A stretch of DNA of 64,000 nucleotides from Desulforamulus aeronauticus DSM 10349 (GTDB taxonomy: Bacteria; Bacillota; Desulfotomaculia; Desulfotomaculales; Desulfotomaculaceae): positions 1 through 64,000 of the forward strand of contig NZ_FRAR01000007.1 in assembly GCF_900142375.1 (NCBI RefSeq). The letters are read 5' to 3'. The position numbers and the translations under genes were made by a program. Shown here one piece after another: positions 26,489 through 35,412 of the stretch (positions are counted from its first letter, which is position 1; every line of letters begins with the position of its first letter). The notes under the pieces are model-generated. The model was not told the DNA's origin. It saw nothing but the letters and a program-made list of their open reading frames with translations, and made no database searches.

Positions 26489-26948
26489 TTGGTCACCCCC
26501 TATTCTTTAGCTAATTCTATATCTTATTTTTCAACAGCTATTATAAGAATCCTTTGAATTCCAATCTTTTTTGAAAAAAATTGTATACGCCATTAACTTA
26601 AAGGCAGTTTGGTAAACCTACCACTCAAGAACTTGCTTAAAAAAGCTATCTCAATTGTGAAACAACATGTAGGCAAAACCTAATTGAGGCAAGGTAACAC
26701 TTTCCATATTATACCATATAATATGGATAACTAAGAGCAAGTTGCTTTTAGTTATCCCCCTTCCTAACTCGGCAGTTATTGCCGGGTTTTTTTTGTAAAG
26801 ACTTGATAGAAGCCTAACATAATTTTTGACCCGGCCTTAAAGGCCAGGTCAATACGGAGAGTTATTTATTACCCCAAAGGGCAGTAATTATAGTACCCAA
26901 AAATAATTCAATTATAATTGTTAGATAATTACAACTTCATCATCATGA
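26489..26948. other. structured intergenic region with orphan plus-strand terminator
   Basis: No gene. From 26651 there are successive complementary arms: CTCAATT/AATTGAG (26651-26689), CCATATTAT/ATAATATGG (26704-26724), GGATAACTAAGAGCAA with its partner to 26757, and CGGCA-TGCCG followed by eight T (26770-26795). On the plus strand no gene precedes this terminator for almost 3 kb, so a small RNA is possible. No known RNA family was recognised. Confidence 0.4.
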
Positions 26949-27806
26949 TTAATCACTAAAGGTACTTGATAATTGTTCTGCTATATTATTAAGTTCTTCT
27001 ACTTGATTAACCATTGCCTGAAGTGCCTGGGACATTTTATCTGTACTTTCCGCTATGGTTACTGCCTGTTTCTCGGTTTCTACGTTTGAGTATTGAATCT
27101 CTCGGATAACATCTTTAACCCTATTTACAGATTGTGCACTGCTATCCGCTAGCTTCCGGACTTCGTTGGCAACTACATTAAAGCCTTTACCATGTTCACC
27201 TGCTCTGGCAGCCTCAATCGCAGCATTTAGGCCTAATAGCTTTGTCGATTCTGCTATATTACGTATAAAACCTAAAATATCTTCGGTATTAGCTGCTTTT
27301 TTCATGGCCTGCTGAGCTGTCTCTGCCAAGATCGAAGTGGTACCGGCCTGTTCCTCAGACGTGGCAGCCATTTCTTGAATAAAGCCCGTTAGGGACTCCA
27401 ACCCAGTTTTTAATTGTCCTGTAGTTTTTTTAGCCAGCTCTTGTGCAACATCACGTTGTAGACGCAATTGAATAACTTGGGCAGCAAAGGATGCAATCGG
27501 TTTTACAACCTCAGGATCACCAGTAATACCAATAACGCCTACCCTTTCATTTTGGTAAGATATCAGTACGTTAGAACCGGCACGGACATTAGTTAATCTT
27601 GCTGCCTCTTCTTGGGTCACACCATAGTAATCCATTTCACCTTGCATCATTCTTCTGGATATATCGTGAATGGAACCTTCTCTACCTGGTATAGTACTGG
27701 CTATAACAATGCCCCCAGGTCCAAAAATACTAATATTTTCGTTTAGTTCTTGGGCGATCATATGTACCATTTGCCTTGCGAAGTTCTGATTTATTTCGAT
27801 AGTCAT
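26949..27806 (-). CDS. soluble chemoreceptor with sugar-diacid-recognition domain
   Basis: A 285-residue cytosolic MCP. Residues 1-125 are a diacid-recognition (CdaR N-terminal, PF05651-type) domain: [37 protein letters not shown] and [16 protein letters not shown]. The rest is a short MCP signalling domain with [20 protein letters not shown] and VANEVRKLA. It probably senses an intracellular carboxylate and talks to CheA/CheW. The frameshifted receptor at 25660 is a relative in architecture but with a different sensor. Confidence 0.9.
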   Translation of the reverse strand: MTIEINQNFARQMVHMIAQELNENISIFGPGGIVIASTIPGREGSIHDISRRMMQGEMDYYGVTQEEAARLTNVRAGSNVLISYQNERVGVIGITGDPEVVKPIASFAAQVIQLRLQRDVAQELAKKTTGQLKTGLESLTGFIQEMAATSEEQAGTTSILAETAQQAMKKAANTEDILGFIRNIAESTKLLGLNAAIEAARAGEHGKGFNVVANEVRKLADSSAQSVNRVKDVIREIQYSNVETEKQAVTIAESTDKMSQALQAMVNQVEELNNIAEQLSSTFSD

Positions 27807-27893
27807 TTAGTTAGCTCCTTTTCGCAGTGATGATTATTAGATTTATGATTTTCCGGAATCTAACAGAATCTATTTAAGTATTTTTAAAATCAG

Positions 27894-28064
27894 TTACTCC
27901 GACCAGCCCAATTCCTGGGTAAGTTCTTTAATATGGGCTCTTAATTGGCATTCCTCTACTTTTAGTTTACCAATTTGCGTACGAACTGCCATTAAATCTT
28001 TGACCAGTTCATTTACATGTTCGAGTTTTTGACGATTCCTATAGCTATTAATATCTGTAATCAT
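27894..28064 (-). CDS. small coiled-coil protein (paralogue of next gene)
   Basis: A 56-residue protein MITDINSYRNRQKLEHVNEL, then VKDLMAVRTQIGKLK and ECQLRAHIKELTQELGW, almost entirely helical and probably coiled coil. The start at 28064 aligns with the start of the neighbour at 28377 (MITNLSDYRKRRQLEKLNSL). An upstream in-frame ATG at 28082 overlaps the previous stop. No function known; position beside a soluble chemoreceptor is suggestive only. Confidence 0.65.
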   Translation of the reverse strand: MITDINSYRNRQKLEHVNELVKDLMAVRTQIGKLKVEECQLRAHIKELTQELGWSE

Positions 28065-28071
28065 GCTACCA

Positions 28072-28377
28072 TCATTCCCCATCAGATAATAAATTATCCA
28101 ACTCTGCAGTTAGTTTCTGAATAGATTTCTTCAATTCCACCTCTTTTTCAAGCAGTTGAAAATAACCGTAGTAATCTAAGCCCTGTTGTTGTTGCAAATG
28201 AACCAATAGTTCAATCTTAACATCTTTAGGCATTTTTTGAATTATATCATGATAGTCAGGAAGCTCAAGGTTCTTAAATATTTGTAGGTATTGCCTTACT
28301 TCAATAATTTCCTTAACCAAGCTATTTAGCTTTTCCAGTTGCCGTCGTTTCCGATAATCAGAAAGATTAGTTATCAT
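28072..28377 (-). CDS. small coiled-coil protein
   Basis: A 101-residue protein sharing its first 30 residues with the neighbour (MIT-x-SYR/DYRKRRQLEK). The middle (LPDYHDIIQKMPKDVKIELL) is an insert and the end is again coiled coil (EVELKKSIQKLTAELDNLL). The two genes are arranged as a tandem duplication of one N-terminal module. Function unknown. Confidence 0.65.
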   Translation of the reverse strand: MITNLSDYRKRRQLEKLNSLVKEIIEVRQYLQIFKNLELPDYHDIIQKMPKDVKIELLVHLQQQQGLDYYGYFQLLEKEVELKKSIQKLTAELDNLLSDGE

Positions 28378-28436
28378 GCACGATCACCCTAATTCCTTGT
28401 TTCGACATTAATTTATTAGCTTCCTGCAGCTTAATA

Positions 28437-28480
28437 ATCAAAAAGAATTCGGATCGGCATTATTCTCCGATCCGAATTCT
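28437..28480 (-). terminator. terminator of the YkgJ-like gene
   Basis: AGAATTCGGATCGG-type arms form a 14-bp stem around TATT, and the minus strand continues into TTTTTGATT. The stem overlaps the gene's stop codon. Confidence 0.8.
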
Positions 28481-29127
28481 TAGCATAACTGACTCCACAA
28501 TTTAGCTGTACATATATCTTTAAGTAATATTTTATCGTAACTTGATTTACCGGAAAAGGCATTGCTCGGATAGTCCTCTAAGCTAGGGTCTGCCTGGTAT
28601 TGTTCATGCATAAAAGGTTTTTGACCAGCTTGCTTGCTTTGCATTAACCACATACGAACCAATTCGTCCATCCCTGAATTGACCAACTGAGATCGTAATT
28701 CCCGCGCTCGCTCTGTAGATTCAATACAAACGAAACTCTGGCACACTAGGGAACGAGCCAGATAACTGGAGCAAATGCGTTCTGTTTGGTCAAGAAAGCT
28801 ACAAGCACCATCCAACGTAAAGCCCAAGCTAATATCTACCACAGCACCTTCTACATAAACATAACAGTGGTCTTTAAGAAAAGACAGTACTGGCCAAGGC
28901 CCCTCCAGAGCTAACAATTTTTCCATTTTTTCTACATAATTAAGCACATCAATGCTAGTAAGGGGAATTCTTTCCCAACAACATTCATCACAACCACGGC
29001 AGGGAGGGTCCATACTATTTTCTATCCAAATATTGATAGCATCCAGATAATCTTGAATTGTTGCATCAGGGTTTAATACCTCTACGTCAAGAAATTTATC
29101 CTGTGTTTTAAATACCTTGATTTTCAA
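28480..29127 (-). CDS. YkgJ-family cysteine-cluster protein
   Basis: A 215-residue protein with the CxxCxxCC motif (CRGCDECC, near residue 43) of the YkgJ/UPF0153 family, which is thought to bind zinc or iron-sulfur. Further cysteines follow (CSFLDQTERICSSYLARSLVC). The function of the family is unassigned. It is alone in its unit. Confidence 0.8.
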   Translation of the reverse strand: MKIKVFKTQDKFLDVEVLNPDATIQDYLDAINIWIENSMDPPCRGCDECCWERIPLTSIDVLNYVEKMEKLLALEGPWPVLSFLKDHCYVYVEGAVVDISLGFTLDGACSFLDQTERICSSYLARSLVCQSFVCIESTERARELRSQLVNSGMDELVRMWLMQSKQAGQKPFMHEQYQADPSLEDYPSNAFSGKSSYDKILLKDICTAKLWSQLC

Positions 29128-29233
29128 AATTTAATCCCATCTTTCTTAAATACCAATACATTGTGACCCCTATAAGTAAATAAACCAGCCAAATAAATAA
29201 AAAAGCAGGGAAAACTCCCTACTTTTTAACATC

Positions 29234-29308
29234 TGGAGCGGAAGACGAGATTCGAACTCGCGACCCTCGCCTTGGCAAGGCGATGCTCTACCACTGAGCC
29301 ACTTCCGC
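29234..29308 (-). tRNA. tRNA-Gly (GCC)
   Basis: A 75-base tRNA read on the minus strand: GCGGAAG acceptor paired with CTTCCGC, D-arm GGCTCAGTGGTAGAGC, anticodon loop TTGCCAA with GCC at 29274-29276, T arm with GTTCGAATC, and encoded CCA. Confidence 0.97.
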
Positions 29309-29611
29309 ATTAGCAAGTTTAATATACCATATCACTCAAAACTTGTCAAAACGAAATTGTTCATATCTAGACATTTTTCTTACCTGGTTTTTACCTGATT
29401 CACATAAATTCCCTGGTAGCTACTATTCTATTCCTCATCAATAAAACATAAAAATTTAATATCTAGAACAGAAGGGGGCGATTAATGAAAATTAAATGGT
29501 AAGACACTACTAGCATGGTTCGACCGATCCGGCAAATGTTTTCTTGCCCAGTATTAGCAGGATTTCGTTTTATTGGATAGAATAAATGCAAAAAGGCGAG
29601 GAGGGTTTGCC
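29309..29611. other. leader region upstream of the universal stress gene
   Basis: No gene called. A five-codon frame (MKIKW then stop) at about 29485-29502 follows a purine-rich AGAAGGGGGCG and is the only hint of a leader peptide. Evidence is thin. Confidence 0.25.
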
Positions 29612-30049
29612 ATGTATAAAAAAATTTTAGTACCTTTGGACGGTTCGGATCGTTCGACCAAAGCCCTATCCCACACAGTAGAACTAGCTCTCAAATTGGG
29701 TTCTCAAATCACCCTAATGCATGTAGTGCCCAGTTTACCACCCTATGTAAATACTGCCGTGGATAGATTGGGTCAGGCACAGCAATCGATCATTGATGAG
29801 TTGATGAGAAATGGCAAAGAAATGTTGCAGCAATACGCCTCTTCCATTTCAGATAAAGGTATCGAAGTTAAAACTTTTACCGTAATGGGTCAACCGGCAG
29901 ATGAAATTATCGAAAAAGCGATTAAGGAGAATTACGACTTGATTGTAATTGGCAGCCGAGGCTTAGGAGAAATTAAGGGATATCTAATGGGAAGTGTTAG
30001 CAACCGTGTCTCTCGGCATGCTGTCTGCCCGGTACTAATTATACGTTAA
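29612..30049 (+). CDS. universal stress protein family
   Basis: A 145-residue UspA-fold protein. It begins MYKKILVPLDGSDRSTKALS and ends with the nucleotide-binding GSRGLGEIKGYLMGSVSNRV, then CPVLIIR. The G-2x-G-9x-G(S/T) pattern suggests ATP binding. The start at 29612 is preferred over a longer frame because GGAGGG lies just upstream. Members respond to starvation or stress, with unknown biochemical role. Confidence 0.92.
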   Translation: MYKKILVPLDGSDRSTKALSHTVELALKLGSQITLMHVVPSLPPYVNTAVDRLGQAQQSIIDELMRNGKEMLQQYASSISDKGIEVKTFTVMGQPADEIIEKAIKENYDLIVIGSRGLGEIKGYLMGSVSNRVSRHAVCPVLIIR

Positions 30050-30081
30050 CAACTTCATAGCTGGATAAAAGTTAGAAAAAA

Positions 30082-30120
30082 CAAGCCTCCGCCGGCATCT
30101 AAAGACCTGGCGGAGGCTTG
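30082..30120 (+). terminator. hairpin carrying the TCTAAAGAC repeat motif
   Basis: CAAGCCTCCGCC and GGCGGAGGCTTG form a 12-bp stem whose loop contains the core GGCATCTAAAGACCT. The same core occurs near both ends of the MITE-like element at 6615-6872. It directly follows the universal stress gene and so probably ends its transcript. Confidence 0.7.
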
Positions 30121-30179
30121 ACTTGTTCTTTACAAAGGACTCAAGTGTTTGTCGTGATTAAATCTTTTTGTAATACTGA

Positions 30180-31097
30180 TTAGACTCCTTGCAATTGTAA
30201 TGTCAGTTGGGCAGGATAACTGGCCGGTATTGGCTTACTATCCTTAGGTTCAGTGATAACAGTAGAATTGTATGAACCCGGTGTCGGTTCCTTGGTATCA
30301 TACTTAACTATCAGCGTGTGTTCCTTCAATTGCATATCTACGATAAATATTTTATAACCACTGGAAGGCTTTTCTCCCCAGGATATTTCTAATGCACGGC
30401 TACCTTCTTTATTCGTAATAATCTGTGCCGTGACACCTGTATCATTGACCCCGACTAACTGCTCAAGGTTCTTTAAAATGGCTTGTGCTTCAGCACTAGT
30501 TATTCCTTGCTTTGGTTGAAAATTCCCCTCCTGGTTAAGGTTCATGATTTTTTGTCCTACTACCAGTTTAATGTTATCCGTTGCTTTACTATTAGCTTTG
30601 GCCAAATCCTTTATCACTGGTTCCCCAGAGGATTCAACTAGGTTTTTTCCAGGTTGATGTTGCAGCAGATTGCCAATCATCTCAGCCAGTTCTTCCCGAA
30701 GAATGTTTTCAGAAGGACGGAAGAACCGATCAGAAGAATTTATAACCTGATTGTATACAAGTATCATCACAGCATCGGCATAGGATTCTTCTACTTTAAC
30801 ATCATCATAAAATTCTGCTACTGCCGGTGGTTTTAAAAACCGAAAGCTGTTCAAGTTTAAATTTAATGAGTTTACCATCTTTTCTGCTAGTTCAGCACGG
30901 GTAATATATTGGTTCACCTTATTGATATCAGCTACTGCAGGGGTAACAGGAGTTACTTCTGTCTTATTAATGGCATTTTTTTGCTGAGGGTGGGCTATTT
31001 TATTTTTTTCGTCTGCTTGGCTCTTCCCAATGGGATAGAGAGCCACGGCAGTTAGCAAAAGAGCCCCTGCCATTATACATGATAAACGTTTCTTCAT
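30180..31097 (-). CDS. S-layer-homology protein with PrcB-like C-terminal domain
   Basis: A 305-residue secreted protein. Signal peptide at the start (MKKRLSCIMAGALLLTAVAL). Two to three SLH-like repeats at about 60-220: ITRAELAEKMVNSL and FRPSENILREELAEMIGNLL, then FQPKQGITSAEAQAIL. The C-terminal 95 residues, with SWGEKPSSGYKIFIVDMQLK, then YDTKEPTPGSY and VITEPKDSKPI, resemble the PrcB_C domain. The SLH part should tether it to the wall polymer. Start at 31097 follows AGGAGGT. Role unknown. Confidence 0.8.
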   Translation of the reverse strand: MKKRLSCIMAGALLLTAVALYPIGKSQADEKNKIAHPQQKNAINKTEVTPVTPAVADINKVNQYITRAELAEKMVNSLNLNLNSFRFLKPPAVAEFYDDVKVEESYADAVMILVYNQVINSSDRFFRPSENILREELAEMIGNLLQHQPGKNLVESSGEPVIKDLAKANSKATDNIKLVVGQKIMNLNQEGNFQPKQGITSAEAQAILKNLEQLVGVNDTGVTAQIITNKEGSRALEISWGEKPSSGYKIFIVDMQLKEHTLIVKYDTKEPTPGSYNSTVITEPKDSKPIPASYPAQLTLQLQGV

Positions 31098-31169
31098 AGT
31101 ATTACCTCCTGTCACTTACATTGACGCAGAGGAACGATAACAAGTTCCATAATGTGGCTAATCCAACCA

Positions 31170-31201
31170 AAATATTTTAAGGACCGGAAAACACCGGTCC
31201 T
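31170..31201 (-). terminator. terminator of the purine salvage operon
   Basis: AGGACCGG and CCGGTCCT pair around AAAACA, and the minus strand continues into TTAAAATATTTT. It overlaps the xpt stop. Confidence 0.75.
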
Positions 31202-31772
31202 ATTCTTCAAAGTGGAGCTTACCACCTTCCAGACTATTCACTTTAATTAAGGATTCTATTCGGATACCGGAATTTCTCAGTGTCTTTCCCCCACCTTGAA
31301 ACACTTTTTCAATTACAATGCCAACCCCTACCAGATGTGCTCCTGCCTGCTCAACTAATTTAGTTAAACCCTTGAGGGCTTCTCCCCTAGCCAGGAAATC
31401 ATCCACAATAAGCACCCGATCATCTGCGGTTAAATACTCCTTAGCCACAAATACATCCACCGATTCATTTTTGGTGAAAGAATAAATCTGAGATTGGTAA
31501 CATTGCTGATCAAGGGTTGAAGGTTTTCTTTTTTTAGCAAAAAGCAATGGTGCCTGCAAAGCCATAGCAGTGGTTAGGCCCACTGCAATACCAGAGGCTT
31601 CCACCGTTAAAACTTTGTTGATCTGGGTGCCGGCGAAACGCCGGGCAAATTCACGTCCAATTTCTAACATTACCTCGGGATCAATCATGTGGTTAATAAA
31701 TGAATCCACCCGCAAGATCTGTTCAGAAACCACTTGACTATTATTTTTCATTTTCTCTGTAAGTAATTGCAT
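31200..31772 (-). CDS. xpt: xanthine phosphoribosyltransferase
   Basis: Xpt joins xanthine (or guanine) to PRPP to form XMP (or GMP). The 190-residue protein has the PRPP-binding motif [14 protein letters not shown] and the family-typical [10 protein letters not shown] and [16 protein letters not shown] 15 bases upstream overlaps the GGAGGG ribosome site, so ATG at 31772 is the start. It is the last gene of the nucleoside/purine uptake operon, so imported purines are salvaged by a PRPP-using enzyme. This agrees with control by a guanine and PRPP riboswitch upstream. Confidence 0.92.
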   Translation of the reverse strand: MQLLTEKMKNNSQVVSEQILRVDSFINHMIDPEVMLEIGREFARRFAGTQINKVLTVEASGIAVGLTTAMALQAPLLFAKKRKPSTLDQQCYQSQIYSFTKNESVDVFVAKEYLTADDRVLIVDDFLARGEALKGLTKLVEQAGAHLVGVGIVIEKVFQGGGKTLRNSGIRIESLIKVNSLEGGKLHFEE

Positions 31773-31790
31773 TAGGAAACCCTCCACATG

Positions 31791-32723
31791 TTAGCGTTCT
31801 TCTCGGTCATAGGGCACGCCTAAAGCTCCCGGGGAACCAACCCGGTTGGCCATTGCTTTGCGAGTCACCATTATTAATACCAAAATAGTAAATATGTAGG
31901 GTAGCATTTTTAAGAAGAAAGAAGGGATAGCAATTCCCATGGCTTGGGCACGGAAGCCAAAGGCATCAATACCACCAAAGATATAACTGCCTAACATGGC
32001 TCGCAAGGGATTCCAGGTAGCAAAAATAACCAGGGCCACCGCAATCCAACCACGACCCGCTGTCATATTTTCCAACCAGGTAGGTGCATAAGCCAAAGAA
32101 AGATACGCCCCACCTAAGCCAGCTAACATCCCACCTAAAGTCACATAAAAATATCGTACTTTATAAACACTGACACCTAAAGAATCCGCCGAAGCAGGGT
32201 TTTCTCCCACCGCACGCAGGTTTAATCCTAGGCGAGTGCGATAGATCAGAAACCAAAGCACTGGTACTACTATATAAGATAAATAAACCAATTGATCGTG
32301 TTGAAAGAAAACAGGCCCAATAAAAGGTATATCGCTTAGAATACCCAAATTTACAGGCTTAAAAGCATTCTCAATCGGCACACCAATATAGGGCTTACCG
32401 AGAAAACCGGATAATCCTGTCCCAAAGAGGGTAAGTGCCAGACCTGTGACCACTTGATTTGCTTGTAAAGTCACCGTTAAAAAAGCATGGATTAACGCCA
32501 TTAGGCCTCCTCCTACGAGAGCGGCCAAAACCCCAAGCCAAGGATCATTGGTCTTTACAGCGAAAATAAAACCACTAACCGCACCGACTAACATCATACC
32601 TTCAACACCTAGATTGAGAATACCGGATCTTTCGGTTAACAGTTCTCCCAGGGCTGCGAAAAGTATCGGGGTTCCTGCAGTTATAGCGGTAGCCAAAATA
32701 GTAATGAGAAATTCTTGGGTCAC
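31791..32723 (-). CDS. nupQ: nucleoside ABC transporter permease (NupQ/YufQ type)
   Basis: A 310-residue BPD_transp_2-family permease with eight to ten membrane helices. LTERSGILNLGVEGMMLVGA near residue 30 and GENPASADSLGVSVYKVRY near 180 are signatures of this family. It pairs with the permease at 32727. Predicted substrates are purine nucleosides. Confidence 0.88.
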   Translation of the reverse strand: MTQEFLITILATAITAGTPILFAALGELLTERSGILNLGVEGMMLVGAVSGFIFAVKTNDPWLGVLAALVGGGLMALIHAFLTVTLQANQVVTGLALTLFGTGLSGFLGKPYIGVPIENAFKPVNLGILSDIPFIGPVFFQHDQLVYLSYIVVPVLWFLIYRTRLGLNLRAVGENPASADSLGVSVYKVRYFYVTLGGMLAGLGGAYLSLAYAPTWLENMTAGRGWIAVALVIFATWNPLRAMLGSYIFGGIDAFGFRAQAMGIAIPSFFLKMLPYIFTILVLIMVTRKAMANRVGSPGALGVPYDREER

Positions 32724-32726
32724 TGG

Positions 32727-33821
32727 CTACACCTCCACTTTTCCTTGGTTCTTTAAGACAATGCGGAAACGGTTAAAAAATTCGCCGCCTAAGACAAAGA
32801 ATAGTAACGCTCCTTGAATCATAAACACGATGGCTGCAGGAACACCAGTGGTTTGTACACTGTAACCACCAACCTGCAAAGCGCCCAGCAGAATGGCAAC
32901 CAGGATAATTGCGAATGGATTAAGCTTGGCCAACCAAGCCACGATAATGGCAGTGTACCCGTAACCAGGACTTAGACCTTGCTGCATTCTTTGGGTAATG
33001 GCTGAAACCTCCGCCATCCCAGCTAAACCAGCAATGGCACCACTGACAAACATCACCAAGATAATATTCTTTTTAATATTCATACCTGCGTAACGGGCGG
33101 TTCGAGGGCTTTCGCCAATTACCGTTACCTCATAACCCCAACGGGATTGTTTAAGAACAAACCAGAGTAAGACTGCGATTGCCAAGGCAAAGACTAAGCC
33201 AAAGTGTACTCTGCTGCTACCAAGGGTTGGCAGCACTGCCGAAGGTTCAAAGGGCTTACTTAAGGGAAAATTCATACCCTGGGGATCTTTCCAAGGGCCA
33301 AAGATAAAATAATTTACCCACAGGATCGCTACATAGTTGAGCATAAGAGTTGTAATGGTTTCATTAACTCCCAGGTAAGCCCGGGGAATGCCTGGAATTA
33401 GGGCCCATAATCCACCACATAATAAACCCAGTAAAACCATGCCCGGCAGCATCAGGTAAACGGGCAGTTCGGGATAGGTCAGTGCCAGCCAAGATGCTCC
33501 AAAGGCGCCCATATAAAATTGCCCCTCAGCACCGATATTCCATAACTGCATGCGGAAGGCCATGGAAACACCAAGACCACAAAGCATTAGTGGGATGGCT
33601 TTGACAATGGTCTCGGAAACACCGTAAGTAGAACCAAAGGCGCCATCCAGCATGCCGCCGTAAACAGCAAACACCTGTCCCCAAGTAATACCTTTCGGAG
33701 AACTTAGTCCATTAAGATACAGAAATATTGCTCCGGTTATCAAAGCTAAGAAGACCGCTATCACCGGTATCAGAACCAACCCCATAGAGGAGGGTGCTGC
33801 TCTACGTTCCAACTTTATCAC
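32727..33821 (-). CDS. nupP: nucleoside ABC transporter permease (NupP/YufP type)
   Basis: A 364-residue permease with motifs MLCGLGVSMAFRMQLWNIGA and EGQFYMGAFGASW, and the GESPRTARYAGMNIKKNI loop. It overlaps the ATPase gene by 4 bases (GTGA). The start is a GTG. Confidence 0.88.
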   Translation of the reverse strand: MIKLERRAAPSSMGLVLIPVIAVFLALITGAIFLYLNGLSSPKGITWGQVFAVYGGMLDGAFGSTYGVSETIVKAIPLMLCGLGVSMAFRMQLWNIGAEGQFYMGAFGASWLALTYPELPVYLMLPGMVLLGLLCGGLWALIPGIPRAYLGVNETITTLMLNYVAILWVNYFIFGPWKDPQGMNFPLSKPFEPSAVLPTLGSSRVHFGLVFALAIAVLLWFVLKQSRWGYEVTVIGESPRTARYAGMNIKKNIILVMFVSGAIAGLAGMAEVSAITQRMQQGLSPGYGYTAIIVAWLAKLNPFAIILVAILLGALQVGGYSVQTTGVPAAIVFMIQGALLFFVLGGEFFNRFRIVLKNQGKVEV

Positions 33822-35347
33822 GATGCCTTAACCTCCTCAGGTTGAGAGCCTAACATCATTAAACCTACTTTTTCTGGCTCAGCTTCTGTTACAGGTAGAA
33901 CTCCCATCAAAGTGCCCTTGTATAACACACCAATATTATCTGAGAGTTTTAAAAGCTCTTCCAGGTCTTCAGAAATCAAAACAATGGCAGCTCCTTTGCT
34001 TCTCTGCTCCAAGAGCATTTGGTGCACCGCCTCCGCGGCAGCAATATCCAACCCCCGCACAGGATACACCGCCACAATAACCTTTGGCTTGGCCGCCAAT
34101 TCCCTGGCCAGGAGAATTCTTTGTAAATTACCGCCGGAAAGCATTTTAACCGGTGCTTCCAGGCCAGTGAGCTTCACCCCAACACTTTCTATCAGTCTAA
34201 GGGCAAACTCCTTGGCTAGTTTTCGGTTTATAAATGGACCCCTGCCCAGCCCAGGTCTACGATACTCTTTTAAAATTAGGTTATCTATCGCACCAAGGTT
34301 GGGCACAAGTCCAGAACCCAGACGGTCTTCCGGGATATAACTGACACCTTCTTCAATAATCTCCCTGGGCGAAAAATTACTAACATCTTTACCACAAAGG
34401 GTAATGCTACCCCCAGTCAAGGAGCGCAAACCCACTATGGCTTCTGCCAGTTCCCGTCGTCCGTTGCCTGCAATACCGGCAATACCTAAAATTTCTCCTT
34501 CTCGTACAGATAAGGAAACATTACATAAACCCGCTCTGTTGCTATCACTGGGAGCTGAAACATCCTTAAGTTGAAGGATCGGTTGACCCAAATTCCCCAG
34601 CTTTCTTTTCGTTGGAGCAATAATGTCTTGCCCCATCATCAAACGGGCCAATTCCCGTTCATTTACTTGACTTCTTTCCCGGGTTGCCACAGATTTGCCA
34701 TTTCTTAAAATGGTAACCCGGTCGGCTACTTCCATCACTTCATTTAATTTGTGCGTGATTAGAATAACTGATTGTCCCCTTGTTGTCATTTGTTTAATCA
34801 CCTGAAACAATTCCCTGGCTTCTTGGGGAGTCAACACAGCCGTCGGTTCATCCAATACAAGAAGTTTGGAACCCCGGTACAGCATCTTAACAATTTCCAC
34901 TCTTTGTCTCTCGGCGACAGATAACTGCCATATTTTGGCAGTTGGGTCGACTTGCAAACCATATCCTTGAGACAGTTCTGCAATTTCTTTCTCTACCTGT
35001 TTGGTATTCATTGTAAATCCGGCATCTTTGCTGCCGAGAATTACATTTTCAGCCACCGAAAAGGTTTCAACTTGTTTAAAATGCTGATGCACCATGCCAA
35101 TACCAGCTTTAATGGCCTCGCGGGGTGATTTGAAGCTTACCTGGTGACCTGCCACATAGATTTCTCCGGCGTCAGGACGGTAAAGGCCAGATAAAATAGA
35201 CATCAAGGTACTCTTACCGGAACCATTTTCCCCCAGCAGTGCTAATATTTCTCCCCGTTTCACCTGCAGTTCCACCTGATCATTAGCCAGCACGCCCGGA
35301 AATTTTTTGGTGATTTGCCGCATGTCAACCAGTAAGCTTTCAGTCAT
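33818..35347 (-). CDS. nupO: nucleoside ABC transporter ATP-binding protein (NupO/YufO type)
   Basis: A 509-residue double ABC protein. Domain 1 has Walker A LGENGSGKSTLMSIL, signature LSVAERQRVEIVK and Walker B LVLDEPTAVL. Domain 2 has a degenerate Walker A (IAGIAGNGRRELAEAIVG, no GKS/T), signature LSGGNLQRILLAREL and a Walker B variant VAVYPVRGLD. Such asymmetry is normal for sugar and nucleoside importers of this class. It couples ATP hydrolysis to uptake with the two permeases. Confidence 0.92.
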   Translation of the reverse strand: MTESLLVDMRQITKKFPGVLANDQVELQVKRGEILALLGENGSGKSTLMSILSGLYRPDAGEIYVAGHQVSFKSPREAIKAGIGMVHQHFKQVETFSVAENVILGSKDAGFTMNTKQVEKEIAELSQGYGLQVDPTAKIWQLSVAERQRVEIVKMLYRGSKLLVLDEPTAVLTPQEARELFQVIKQMTTRGQSVILITHKLNEVMEVADRVTILRNGKSVATRERSQVNERELARLMMGQDIIAPTKRKLGNLGQPILQLKDVSAPSDSNRAGLCNVSLSVREGEILGIAGIAGNGRRELAEAIVGLRSLTGGSITLCGKDVSNFSPREIIEEGVSYIPEDRLGSGLVPNLGAIDNLILKEYRRPGLGRGPFINRKLAKEFALRLIESVGVKLTGLEAPVKMLSGGNLQRILLARELAAKPKVIVAVYPVRGLDIAAAEAVHQMLLEQRSKGAAIVLISEDLEELLKLSDNIGVLYKGTLMGVLPVTEAEPEKVGLMMLGSQPEEVKAS

Positions 35348-35362
35348 TTTATTCTCCCCCTA

Positions 35363-35402
35363 AATTTGTCTGCTGGCAGGATAACCTGCCAGCAGACAAA
35401 TT
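35363..35402 (-). terminator. strong hairpin between the binding-protein and ATPase genes
   Basis: AATTTGTCTGCTGGCAGG pairs perfectly with its inverted copy around ATAA. There is no U-tract after it on the minus strand. In binding-protein operons such hairpins act as partial terminators or as 3' stabilisers that raise the amount of binding protein over transporter; that role is inferred here. Confidence 0.55.
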
Positions 35403-35412
35403 AGATTTTTAT

